NCBI RefSeq assembly: GCF_910592395.1
Contig: NC_088315.1
Span: 7,568,501-7,632,500 of the forward strand
Length of the DNA: 64,000 nt
Origin: Lineus longissimus
Taxonomy: Eukaryota > Nemertea > Pilidiophora > Heteronemertea > Lineidae
Direction: 5' to 3'
Shown here: positions 7,898-16,918 of the stretch, one piece after another
How the letters are laid out: the number at the start of each line of letters is the position of its first letter
How positions within the stretch are numbered: position 1 is the stretch's first letter
The notes under the pieces: generated by a model
Told to the model about the DNA's origin: nothing
Database searches by the model: none
What the model saw: the letters and a program-made list of their open reading frames with translations, nothing else
Position numbers and translations under genes: made by a program

Positions 7898-8711
7898 GTC
7901 TCCTTGGTGTGGTAAAACCCGGAGAAGAGACAGGTGAATTCGAATTCCAGAAGGCCAATGGACTTCTGGTTCTTGCCCTGGGCGTTTTATTCACTGATTT
8001 TGGCATTTCACCCACCCCGAGTTCTTTTTTCCATTGCCTATTCGTTACCATATCAGCCGATATGCCACCTGTTTTGTTCAAATAGGACAGGACAGGTTCT
8101 ATTCCAACCGGTGCAAAGGACTGCCTCTTGTTGGATGAGGCATTCTGAACAATAGTTCTTATATTGCTCCCTTTGATGGGCTCACCGTTTATTGAAATTT
8201 CACCTTTTCCATCCCACTGGAATTTAGGATCATTCATTAATGCATTGACTAGTTTTTTTGCCTTTGCTTTGGAGTAGTTCGGTATATTGTTGACTATTGT
8301 TTTCTGATTAAGTGGAGAGGTTGCAGGTGGTGTGGTTCCACTTGCAACAACCGCCTCTGGCTCTCTTTCTTGTACAACAGGTTGGTTTGCAGCTGTGGCT
8401 GTTGTCGCGCGAACACTAGTGGGAATAGGTTTAGTTAAATCTGAGCCTTCTGAGTGAATTGCTCCTAAATACTTTCGAAGTAACTGTGAATATGCTAAAG
8501 CTTTGTCATACTCATTCATATCCTTCCTCGATAGCACTTCCTGCATTTCTCTGTCAATACTCATTGCATGGGTTGCCACTGGTTTTGTGTCCTCTTTGTA
8601 TCGTTGTTGAGACAAATATTTGTCCACCATTTCATGAGGAATTAGAGACATTTTCCTTATTTGACTCATCTTTGGAATAAGACTGTCTGTCTGCTTTTGA
8701 ATATCAAACAC
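7863..8711 (-). CDS. Polinton protein with KKLVNAL...GSNI domain, function unknown
   Basis: 282 codons. The start is probably the internal ATG at residue 15 (8669), which removes the overlap with the upstream 124-aa gene and gives a basic MSQIRKMSLIP opening. The middle (about 90-140) is Pro/Thr/Ala-rich linker. The recognisable part is residues about 145-195: a helix with YSKAKAKKLVNALMNDP, then a QWDGKGEI strand and a GEPIKGSNI turn. I recognise this block as recurrent in Polintons and related animal elements, usually near the capsid genes, but I know of no established function. The C-terminus is basic with SP and RT repeats, then WEDW. A virion assembly role is a guess from position. Confidence 0.75.
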   Translation of the reverse strand: MFDIQKQTDSLIPKMSQIRKMSLIPHEMVDKYLSQQRYKEDTKPVATHAMSIDREMQEVLSRKDMNEYDKALAYSQLLRKYLGAIHSEGSDLTKPIPTSVRATTATAANQPVVQEREPEAVVASGTTPPATSPLNQKTIVNNIPNYSKAKAKKLVNALMNDPKFQWDGKGEISINGEPIKGSNIRTIVQNASSNKRQSFAPVGIEPVLSYLNKTGGISADMVTNRQWKKELGVGEMPKSVNKTPRARTRSPLAFWNSNSPVSSPGFTTPRRHGKSNDEWEDW

Positions 8712-9078
8712 CGAATATACTCCCTATGGCTTTTATGACTGGACCTAGCAGTGCACCAAGAAATCCACCTTGCTGTATGATTCTTTTACGTTCCTTAAAC
8801 GATGTTTTCTTGTTGGCCAGCTTGCGAATAGAGTGTCTGTGTTTCCTCAAACAGCTGAACTGTTTCTTATTCAGGGCGACATTGCCTTTTAAACAGTTCT
8901 TTGCAGACTCACCAACTGCTTTGAACAGGCCATTATCAGCTGATTCTAAAATCTTTCTCCTATTTTTAGCTCGAGCAGTTTTCAGCTTTTTAAGCTGGTG
9001 GACATAATTTTTTATGTGATATTTTGCCATTTCTATGTGATGTGGCTGTGTCTGTGAATATTCAACAACTGATGTCAT
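8704..9078 (-). CDS. Polinton basic protein with hydrophobic C-terminus
   Basis: 124 residues, about one-quarter Lys and Arg. The central block (LKGNVALNKKQFSCLRKH, about 63-80, then KLANKKTSFKERKRI) and the final GGFLGALLGPVIKAIGSIFG tail are recurrent in Polintons. A basic body with a Gly-rich amphipathic tail suggests a second DNA-binding or membrane-active core protein, analogous to adenovirus pX/pVI types, but this is inference. It lies directly downstream of the ATPase in the transcription direction and its stop overlaps the next frame by eight bases. Confidence 0.78.
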   Translation of the reverse strand: MTSVVEYSQTQPHHIEMAKYHIKNYVHQLKKLKTARAKNRRKILESADNGLFKAVGESAKNCLKGNVALNKKQFSCLRKHRHSIRKLANKKTSFKERKRIIQQGGFLGALLGPVIKAIGSIFGV

Positions 9079-9087
9079 ATTCGTATT

Positions 9088-9717
9088 TCATTTGTTTAAG
9101 TATACAATTCGGTTTTCATCTGGAAAGATATTAGTCCTCAATCGTAAATCTTCCGAAGTTGAAGGTTTAAAATCTAAAAATAAGTAACCAAAAGGAGGCT
9201 TTGTCGCATCTTTAAATGCCTCATTTAGGGCTTTGGTGTTGCCGGGAGAAATTTGCTTTGCCAAATGTGCTATCTGAGAAACATCTCTTGGATTTTTAAA
9301 GATAACAAGATAATTCGAGTTCAAGCTAATGGTGCGTTGTTCTCTGCCTTGGTGAAATAAATTCTGGATTATATAGACTACACTCATATTTTGATGATGA
9401 CAACCCCTTGTGAATATTTTGGTAACCTTTTCATCTGTTTCACACATTAAGTCATCTATAATGAGTAGGGTACGTGCACCTGATGAATTATCTGTGAACT
9501 GTAGTCCAGAGATAAATTCAACATTTGGAAAATTTGCAAATGACTCCTGCCATTCGCCTCCATAACACCACACAACTCTTTGAGGGGGTGGATGGATAAT
9601 ATCTCTTGCATAGGAAATAAGTTTTTGTACAAAGAAAGACTTTCCACACATCGTTGGACCAGCCACAAGACATGTGAATGGATGCTTCAAAAGAAGGTCA
9701 TCGCTTGAAATATCCAT
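9088..9717 (-). CDS. ATP: Polinton genome-packaging ATPase (FtsK/HerA-A32 type)
   Basis: 209 residues. Walker A is GPTMCGKS at 20-27 and Walker B is LLIIDDL at 84-90. A sensor-like YIIQNLF segment follows at about 115-121, then an RTISLNSNYLVIF region typical of this clade. The family pumps the linear genome into preformed capsids (established for related viruses). The frame is complete. A TATAAAA sequence lies about 46 bases upstream, so it may head the transcript that also covers the 124- and 282-codon genes. Confidence 0.94.
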   Translation of the reverse strand: MDISSDDLLLKHPFTCLVAGPTMCGKSFFVQKLISYARDIIHPPPQRVVWCYGGEWQESFANFPNVEFISGLQFTDNSSGARTLLIIDDLMCETDEKVTKIFTRGCHHQNMSVVYIIQNLFHQGREQRTISLNSNYLVIFKNPRDVSQIAHLAKQISPGNTKALNEAFKDATKPPFGYLFLDFKPSTSEDLRLRTNIFPDENRIVYLNK

Positions 9718-9762
9718 GTTGAAACATCAGAACACAATGATTGACACAAGAACAAAATAAGA

Positions 9763-9769
9763 TTTTATA
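9763..9769 (-). promoter_or_regulatory. TATA box for the packaging ATPase gene
   Basis: TATAAAA on the minus strand, about 46 bases above the ATG at 9717, leaving room for a short leader. Confidence 0.5.
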
Positions 9770-10053
9770 CCGAGTTTAATAAATATCATAATGGTGATCC
9801 TTGCAATTAATTAACCAATTGATTAATCGAATATTTACAAACATATACATCAATACTCACAAACATAAACAGCAATCCTTTGAATGAATTAATTGAAAAT
9901 TTACAAAATATATACATCATCTATACGCGTACACAGATTAATATACATTTATATGCAAAAATATTTAAATATCATACAATTTTTCTTTGAGAGAGCAGGT
10001 GGGATGGAATTTCTTGAGATTCGATTAGAGAAAGAAAAAGCTATTTGTCAATC

Positions 10054-10119
<66 letters not shown>

Positions 10120-10205
10120 TAATGACGAAGATTAAACTCATAAAATATCAACATTATTACAGTTGTTAATGTTATTATTCATATTCATATTCATATTCAT
10201 ATTCA

Positions 10206-10238
<33 letters not shown>

Positions 10239-10445
10239 CACCATATATTTACAGTTTCAATGCACAGAATGAAATAAATATCACATTGTTTTATCACCAT
10301 AAAATATGCCAGTATAAACATTTTATCACAGATATATGCCCTTGCAAATTTTAATTCAAATCAATCTATGGTTGATATCAGTGTCGTTTTCAAGAATATA
10401 GGTACAACAAAATTAATCTTATTATTATAACAAAGAGGTGAAGAA
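9770..10445. other. AT-rich spacer with microsatellites between ATPase and polymerase
   Basis: No gene. It contains a long (GAT)n run (about 10058-10119), an (ATTCAT)n run (about 10176-10206) and an (ATT)n run (about 10206-10236). These are prone to slippage. The polymerase stop is at 10446, so its 3' end and the ATPase promoter share this spacer. Confidence 0.7.
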
Positions 10446-13400
10446 TCAATATCCAAATGGGAGGGTGTAAAAATCATCAACGAGGTAACGTTTGTCATAA
10501 ACCAAGCCATATTTCTTTTCCTCTTGTACCGTTACAATTTTGAAGTCCTTTCGCCTTTTGATTTTGAAAGGATTTGTGATCGTAATCTTGTCCGAAAAGT
10601 TCAATGCTTCCACAAGTTTCTTCATGGAGTCAAAATTTATGTTTTGACTATTTGCATAGTTCAAGGTAAATCCCCGGACTTTACAGACAGTCTCTCCGCT
10701 ACCTTTAATTCTGTAACCGTAGTTTTTGGGACCGCCGGATATGAATTCTTCTATAGTTTTACCCTCTAATTCATCTTTAAAGTCACCAAGGTAGTCACCC
10801 AAGGGTGGATTGTAATGTTGTTCGTTTGTTTCATCAACGACATATATAATGCTATCCGTATCAAAATATAATACCTGTCGCTCCAGCTTCTCTAACTCAG
10901 AGTACAGTTTTAAGCGTGCATGAGCGGTGGTATATGCAGCAATAACACAATTCGTGTATGGACATGGTTCGATGAAGTCATCCTTCTCTCTGAATTTCAT
11001 CAGAACAAACTCTTCGTTCACAAGTTGAACATCAGTTACTTCAACACTGTCGTCAGTCAACTTTTTGACATACTCTTCTGGATTATCTGTATATAATGTC
11101 TTTGTGAAGTTAGATCTCTGCCCAAATTTTCCCCAGAGCGAATTCAAACAGATTTTAGCGATACTTCGTAGTCCTGGATTAACACCAATTAACCCCCTGT
11201 CCAATTGGATTCCCTCGTTTTTCTCATAATCGTCAATGTATTTGTTTTTATCCTCCTCTGTACGACACCATTCTGGCCAACCGCTTGCCTCCTGCTTTTG
11301 CTTCAAGAAATGATTGATGTAACCCGCAAATATACCCCCCTCCTTCTCAACCTTATCATACTTGGTTGTTTTTTCGAAATGCCAAATTTCAAAAGTCTCT
11401 AGAAGTTTATAGCCTTTTTCAATGGCCTTTTTTACTTCAAAAATAACCCAAGTACCCACAAGTGCTCGGTCTTCATCAGAATGGTTGCATATTTTGGAGG
11501 ATTCAAGAGCGCATTTGGCACAAAGAGAGAATTTCAATTTCTTGTCTCTACGCATAGGCAATACAGGGAAATAGAGTTTCTTTGGCGGTAATATTTTGCA
11601 CTTTATGAGGCCTTCGCATTTCATTGGGTCTATTTTCCGAATATTTTCACCTCTAAAAACTTTGGGGTGATCTAGTGGATAGTGTTGGTATTTGTTGACC
11701 CAAGGATAAAGAGATGTGAAATCTACATATTTTATACTTTCGTTTTCTGTACATTTGTGATGAAGTTTGACAGCATTTGTGCGACCGCCAAAAAAAGCTT
11801 CTCTGGGATTCAAGGGCTCGCTGATGATGATGTCTTTTGTAAATTGAGCAAGTTGGGGGTCGTTTTTAATGTCTTCTCTAAAATCACATTCACACTTCGT
11901 AATGACTGTGAAACCACAACCTTTCAGGAAATTTCGCCGAAACGTTGTGGTTTCACGAAGTTCTCCCATAGTTGTACCAATGCGGGGGTTCATAGTGTCC
12001 TTGTGCGGAAAGCATTTTTCACATCCATGCCAGAAACAACCATCAAATTCATAAATGACATTATTCTGTTCGTCGAAACCATCCACTTTGTAATTGGCAA
12101 TGGATTTTTCACCCCCATTGCCGGCATGACATATGTTGATATCTTTATCTTTGAACATCAACCATTCCAACCATTTTATTCCAATGTTGGACTGCTTGTC
12201 AAATGTGTAACCATGAGGTGGCAGAACAGCAATTGAAGAGGGGGTCATGAAGTTTTGTCGAAACACTCTACTACAAGCTGATGCTATAGTTACGCTTTCT
12301 TTAAAAGGATTCACCTTTAGCAAGCATTCGAATGAGTCCACAAAGCGAACACAACACCTTCTTAAAATGGTGACGTCACTCTGACAATAGGATTCCAGTT
12401 CCTCTTGTAAATCATAGGGTTTTCCAAGTTGGCCATTATACCACAGAAGAAACTTTTTTCTCCCTTCCACGGTCATACTGTCGGGGTCGAAATATCTAAT
12501 GTCGGGGATTTCTCCGATATATTTTTCATTTGCTTTTGTATTGAAATGGTGTGGAAAGTAGCCTTTTTTCATCTCATTGAAATTAAAGGTTTTGGGAAAG
12601 TTGCTAAGAGGCATGTTCAGAAAACTAAGAGAATCGAGAAATTTCACTCCAGCTGCTTCGAATGAAAGAATTTTCTGGCCAACTTGAATAACATCTGTTG
12701 GTTTGATCCCTACACTATGAAGGTATTGAATAATGAAAAAGGCATCGTAACCCCTGTTGTTGTGTGCCACTGCCACTTTACCTATATTTGAACCGTTGAA
12801 TAGCCACTCGCAAAAATCTACGACAGTATTTTCCCCACGGAATACTTTCTCTTCTCGTTCATCACCACACAAAATACATTTTAATTCATCATCATTCTTA
12901 GCACTTTCCTCTATTCCACAAAAGAGGCAGCAACGATGTGCAATACACAGGTTTGGAATGTGCTCTCGTTCACCATTTTCTAGAATTTTTTCTTGGGTGG
13001 ATTCAAAGTCGTAAAATACAAATTTCATAAAATCTCTCATTGCACCCTTCTTCTTCTGCTTTGGTTTTTTGATGAAACATCTGTGGTCATGTGGTTTATT
13101 CATACCACAAATATGGCAATACGTTGTAAAACATTGGTGTTTGTTTCGTTTATCATATGATTTATCACATTTCAAGCATTTTATGAAAAGTTCACAAACG
13201 GAATGAGCGGCATCATTTTTTACAAGGTGTCTTTCATAGCACGCTTGACTTTTGAAAAGACGTCTACATTTGGGACAGTTTGTCCATTTAACTATATCAC
13301 AACCGGTGTCTGTTTTACAACATGCACACGTAGCTTCGCAGACATGGGTTTTATCGTTTTGGTAACCTTTGTCGCAGTGCGGACAATAATAAGACCTCTC

Positions 13401-14126
13401 AAAGAACCCTGTCATAGACATGATTGGAGCAAAATGCTCATCATAGTGGTACAGATTTATGCGGTGCGGTGCAGGGGGTCCTCTGTAACACATGCAGTTG
13501 AAATATAAACTAGAATATACCACGAGCTGATAATCGGGTGAAAGGTGTGCTTGAAATTTAGCGACGTCTTTGAGGGTGCATTTGGATTTTGGAACACCCG
13601 CATTTTCATGAAGCTCGGCCGCCATTTCACCTTGTTTTTTACTATTGGGATGTCTGATTGACTGGTGTTGTGGATGGTTATCTATACGAGTTTTACTAAC
13701 GATGATGGCTCTGGCTAAACATAATTCGTCATCTTTGTTTTGAATTTCGATGAAGCATGACTTTTCGCGGACTTTTTGATGAAGAGAGGCAATCCCTCTT
13801 GCATACAAACCGCCAATGGGAAGAGGGGCGTGTATGAAATTGACGAAAAACTCACCCTCGAAAAGCCATGAGTCATTTGATTGAGTAACTCTCTCGATTT
13901 CACTCATGATCTTTTCGACTGTGAGTTGATCTGGTGAAATGAATGGAATGCTGATATGTCTAAGTCCTTGACCAGATATGACAAGTCGGACTCTGTCTTG
14001 GGGCTGCACATCCTGAAGGAGACGATTCAAAAGTTCTCCGAAAACATTTGATATGTGAAATAAGATATCATTGAAAGAGGTACCTCGCTCCATTCCAGTT
14101 ACTTTGATTTTCAAATCTTGACCCAT
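10446..14126 (-). CDS. pPolB: protein-primed DNA polymerase B (Polinton pPolB)
   Basis: 1226 codons. Residues about 248-350 hold an array of CxxC/CxxH zinc-binding motifs. The 3'-5' exonuclease motifs follow: DFE at about 373-375, AHNNRGYD at about 454-461 and YCQSD at about 580-584. Between exonuclease and polymerase lies a restriction-like (Vsr-type) insert with VDGFDE and YEFDGCFWHGC (about 681-702). The polymerase motifs are A, DFTSLYP (802-808); B, NSLWGKFGQR (995-1004); and C, YFDTDS (1087-1092). All catalytic acidic residues are present. The enzyme copies linear DNA from a terminal protein (family knowledge). The first 240 residues are not recognisable to me and could include the primer function. 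The ATG at 14126 is the first available in this frame, but the frame stays open upstream to about 14504. Confidence 0.95.
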   Translation of the reverse strand: MGQDLKIKVTGMERGTSFNDILFHISNVFGELLNRLLQDVQPQDRVRLVISGQGLRHISIPFISPDQLTVEKIMSEIERVTQSNDSWLFEGEFFVNFIHAPLPIGGLYARGIASLHQKVREKSCFIEIQNKDDELCLARAIIVSKTRIDNHPQHQSIRHPNSKKQGEMAAELHENAGVPKSKCTLKDVAKFQAHLSPDYQLVVYSSLYFNCMCYRGPPAPHRINLYHYDEHFAPIMSMTGFFERSYYCPHCDKGYQNDKTHVCEATCACCKTDTGCDIVKWTNCPKCRRLFKSQACYERHLVKNDAAHSVCELFIKCLKCDKSYDKRNKHQCFTTYCHICGMNKPHDHRCFIKKPKQKKKGAMRDFMKFVFYDFESTQEKILENGEREHIPNLCIAHRCCLFCGIEESAKNDDELKCILCGDEREEKVFRGENTVVDFCEWLFNGSNIGKVAVAHNNRGYDAFFIIQYLHSVGIKPTDVIQVGQKILSFEAAGVKFLDSLSFLNMPLSNFPKTFNFNEMKKGYFPHHFNTKANEKYIGEIPDIRYFDPDSMTVEGRKKFLLWYNGQLGKPYDLQEELESYCQSDVTILRRCCVRFVDSFECLLKVNPFKESVTIASACSRVFRQNFMTPSSIAVLPPHGYTFDKQSNIGIKWLEWLMFKDKDINICHAGNGGEKSIANYKVDGFDEQNNVIYEFDGCFWHGCEKCFPHKDTMNPRIGTTMGELRETTTFRRNFLKGCGFTVITKCECDFREDIKNDPQLAQFTKDIIISEPLNPREAFFGGRTNAVKLHHKCTENESIKYVDFTSLYPWVNKYQHYPLDHPKVFRGENIRKIDPMKCEGLIKCKILPPKKLYFPVLPMRRDKKLKFSLCAKCALESSKICNHSDEDRALVGTWVIFEVKKAIEKGYKLLETFEIWHFEKTTKYDKVEKEGGIFAGYINHFLKQKQEASGWPEWCRTEEDKNKYIDDYEKNEGIQLDRGLIGVNPGLRSIAKICLNSLWGKFGQRSNFTKTLYTDNPEEYVKKLTDDSVEVTDVQLVNEEFVLMKFREKDDFIEPCPYTNCVIAAYTTAHARLKLYSELEKLERQVLYFDTDSIIYVVDETNEQHYNPPLGDYLGDFKDELEGKTIEEFISGGPKNYGYRIKGSGETVCKVRGFTLNYANSQNINFDSMKKLVEALNFSDKITITNPFKIKRRKDFKIVTVQEEKKYGLVYDKRYLVDDFYTLPFGY

Positions 14127-14240
14127 CGTGCCATATTTTCTTATTTTAATGTCCTTGAGCGAGATAATTTGAAAAACAGGCTGTGCATGAGGATGGTTAT
14201 GTGCTTGCCCATGTATCTCATTGTCCGACTCGTCAACATT

Positions 14241-14285
<45 letters not shown>

Positions 14286-14504
14286 GGAAGGAGAAGAAGA
14301 AGAAAAAGAAGAAGGGCCATTTTGGTTGATGACCTGGTGACCACCAATCTGAGTATTGGCTACGTTTTTTTTGTCGTCTTTTGACGAAGCCCTAAAAAAG
14401 ACGTCGCCATCTTGGTATCCTGGAAAGGGTGTACCACAGAATGTGTGCCACTTAAAATTGCCCGGATGTTGGGATTGTCTTTCTGGGGTACACCATTTCC
14501 AACA
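14127..14504 (-). other. open extension upstream of the polymerase start, with Asp run
   Basis: In the polymerase frame there is no stop between the ATG at 14126 and a TGA near 14505, and no earlier ATG. The codons include a Ser-rich stretch, a long Asp run from the (GAT)n repeat (14243-14285), then acidic sequence leading into the polymerase. It overlaps the last exon of the upstream spliced gene in another frame. A possible splice acceptor (TTTTTTAG) ends at 14392. The polymerase may therefore have a spliced 5' exon. That acceptor needs a donor leaving two bases of a codon, which none of the visible upstream exons provides, so this remains open. Confidence 0.35.
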
Positions 14505-16625
14505 TCACCACCCGGTAGAACACCAATTGCATGAGGAGGTCTCCTTTCATTGGGACTTTTCAAAAGTGATCTCAAGACAGGGTCCCTGTCCTGCCTCCTC
14601 TGTCGCTTCTTTGAATTCCCCCCATCGAGGTCAAGCTTCCGCTTAGTAGGATCAGACCTGATATAAGCGGAGGATGTCGATGCAACTTGAGAGGTATGAG
14701 GTTCATTCACCTCTTGCATCTTGTTAGTTGTAAGTGATGAACGCTCCTCAGCCTTGGTGAGGATGTTCGACTCCAGAAACTGCTGGAGTTGGACATCCTG
14801 CCCAAGTTGTGATGATTGCAACCCCTCAAGTTGCACTTTGCCATTCGTAATCTCATCAAAGAGATTATGAACTATTTGACCTCGAAGAGGAGAATCAGAA
14901 TCCACGTTTACAATTGGTGTACAGAGTGGTGATTCTGATTGGTTGCCTGTTACATTTGATTCATTATCTGGAAACGATCCTGAAAGATATTTCAGGACGT
15001 CCCCATCTGACGAATTTTCTGTCATAGGCAATCCGTTTGGTAATTTGTCTCTTTTTGAATGGCACTTCCTATTTTCTTCATAATATAGCAAGTCCGAGAA
15101 GTCTAGCAAAGCAAGATCCTCTGGTGTGCATGGCACCCACTCCAATTCTCTGTTTAGGGGAGGTATTTTTTCTTTGCTATCTTCCCGGACAGGCATCTGT
15201 TTCACTAGATCAGGAGAGTCTGGAACAAGAACAACATCCTCATCAGATGGTTGAGGCATTTCAGTTGTCAGATGTTCTTGTTCCAACGCCTCCTGATCTC
15301 CAGCAACACACTGATGAAATTCAGGAACAAAAAACACCTCATTCAGGTCTTTACCATCGGGACGATAAATTTGTGAAGGAGGTATTTTTTCTTCCTCATG
15401 ATCCAAATCGATATTGCTGGATCGTTGCAGCAGATCCCTTAAATGAGGACTATCCCGTACCGTATGCGGTTGATCAGTCACCACTATGACAGATTGATGA
15501 GGTGGTGAAGGAGGCGTTTCCTGCACAACATTTTCCTGACAACCAGCATCAGATGACGATGGTAAAAAAAAGAGTGTAGGATTTAAATAAGGCATCATTA
15601 CCTCAAGAAATTCCTTACGTTCCTTCCCTTCATAATATTTTGGGAGGTACATCTTCCCAACACCTGCTCTCTTCAAAACCCAATCGTTTAAAATGTCTAT
15701 AAAATCACTGTATGTTCTTTCGCCCATTGTTGTTGTTGTTGACTGCGTTACAGGTGGTGGGAGTGGCGGGGATATTCTTCCAACTTTTCTTTCTTCATCA
15801 TTTCCAGGGGTTGTTGTTGTTCTTGATGGTGATGGTGGTGAGGGTGTTGGTTCTTCTGGTGGCGTTTTTGTAACTTCTAAATAAAAAAAAGTTTTGTTTC
15901 AATTCAGGACAATGTAAAAAAGTTTATATCAAACATCCTTCTCAGTTGTTGTTGTTGCTATTATCAATAGTGTAGATCATGTTATTGCTGTGATTTAGAT
16001 AACAAGAGATTTTTTTTTCATTTTAAGACTATGTAAAATTAGAAAAAAAATTACAAATCAGGATCTCGAACAGTTATGAACACACTTACTCGTTTTTTTT
16101 GTTGTCATTCTTGGAGTTGACAGTTGAGTTTTAAATGACCTCTTTTTTAGATAGAGCTTCAAATGGCCTGTGAAGAAAAAAAAGGTGTAATCATTAGATC
16201 ATACACATTCAATAAATTAAGCATAAATATATATATATATATATACGCATATATATGGCTTTTTTTGGCATATATCAAGACATTTACAAATTTATTTATT
16301 TACTACACACCTTTCTTTGCCTCTTTAGGCCTCTTCCTTTCCACTTTTACCCATTCATGTGGTTTAGAAGTGAACTCCTCCTCGGAATCAGGTCCGTCTG
16401 AAAAGAAAAAAGACAGTACTCTATTATGAAATTACATTAACTTCGTAAAGTTGGGTTCTTTTTTGTTATAGCATTAAAAAATAAAGCATGAAGAAGAATA
16501 AGAAAGAAAAACTTACCAAGAATAGGAAGAGGCTTTTTTCCAGCAACCACATTGGCATATGTCAATTTTTTATTACTAACAGCAGCTGCTGCTGCACATG
16601 ACCGTTCCATTGTCTTCTTTTCCAT
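14360..16625 (-). CDS. four-exon spliced Polinton gene, unknown function, about 596 codons
   Basis: I do not recognise the protein. The terminal exon contains an obvious 455-codon frame from an ATG at 15727, but the frame stays open upstream to a splice acceptor. Four exons link with consistent phase: 16625-16517 (ATG, donor GTAAGT), 16397-16311 (donor GTGTGT), 16167-16090 (donor GTAAGT) and 15876-14360. Each intron ends in a pyrimidine tract plus CAG or TAG, every junction splits a codon after its first base, and no stop appears in any exon. The product starts with an Ala-run segment, then acidic and Lys-rich parts, a Pro/Thr-rich linker, a short folded-looking region (YSDFIDILNDWVLKRAG), and a long acidic Pro/Ser-rich region with repeated D/N-P-x-L/I-R-x-L/I-L motifs. 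A basic KKRQRRQ patch near the end could be a nuclear signal. A regulatory or early-type role is a guess. Confidence 0.75.
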
Positions 16626-16918
16626 TATTATAACTGAAAATAAGTAATATACAGGAATAGAGAAGTGTTTGTTGCGAAGTTTTGTGTTTGACGAGTTCAT
16701 GTCATAGAAAGAGTTGATAAATGAATGCATGTCATTGCTGCATACAGGTAATGATTCTGACTCATTGTATAGCAAATAAAAATACGACTCCATTTCAATG
16801 ACAGGAGCCAAAAGAGTTGTGACTTTGGCAAGTTTGGCGAAAAATTATCAGATTGCGCACAACCAAAACACAAACCTTTTCATATGTGTTGAGAGCAAAT
16901 GCAATGCCTATCGTGGTA
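16626..16918. other. leader region of the spliced gene
   Basis: On the minus strand a good acceptor (TTATTTTCAG, AG at 16635-16634) lies eight bases before the ATG at 16625. This implies a non-coding or additional 5' exon further right. An open frame continues through this region from 16811, but it would read through the acceptor and has no distinctive motifs. I cannot locate the upstream donor. Confidence 0.4.

Noticed and set aside
14141-14347. A 68-codon minus-strand frame with a long Met run
   Set aside because: It is the (GAT)n/(ATG)n microsatellite read out of frame. The polymerase frame and the spliced gene overlap it and explain the sequence.
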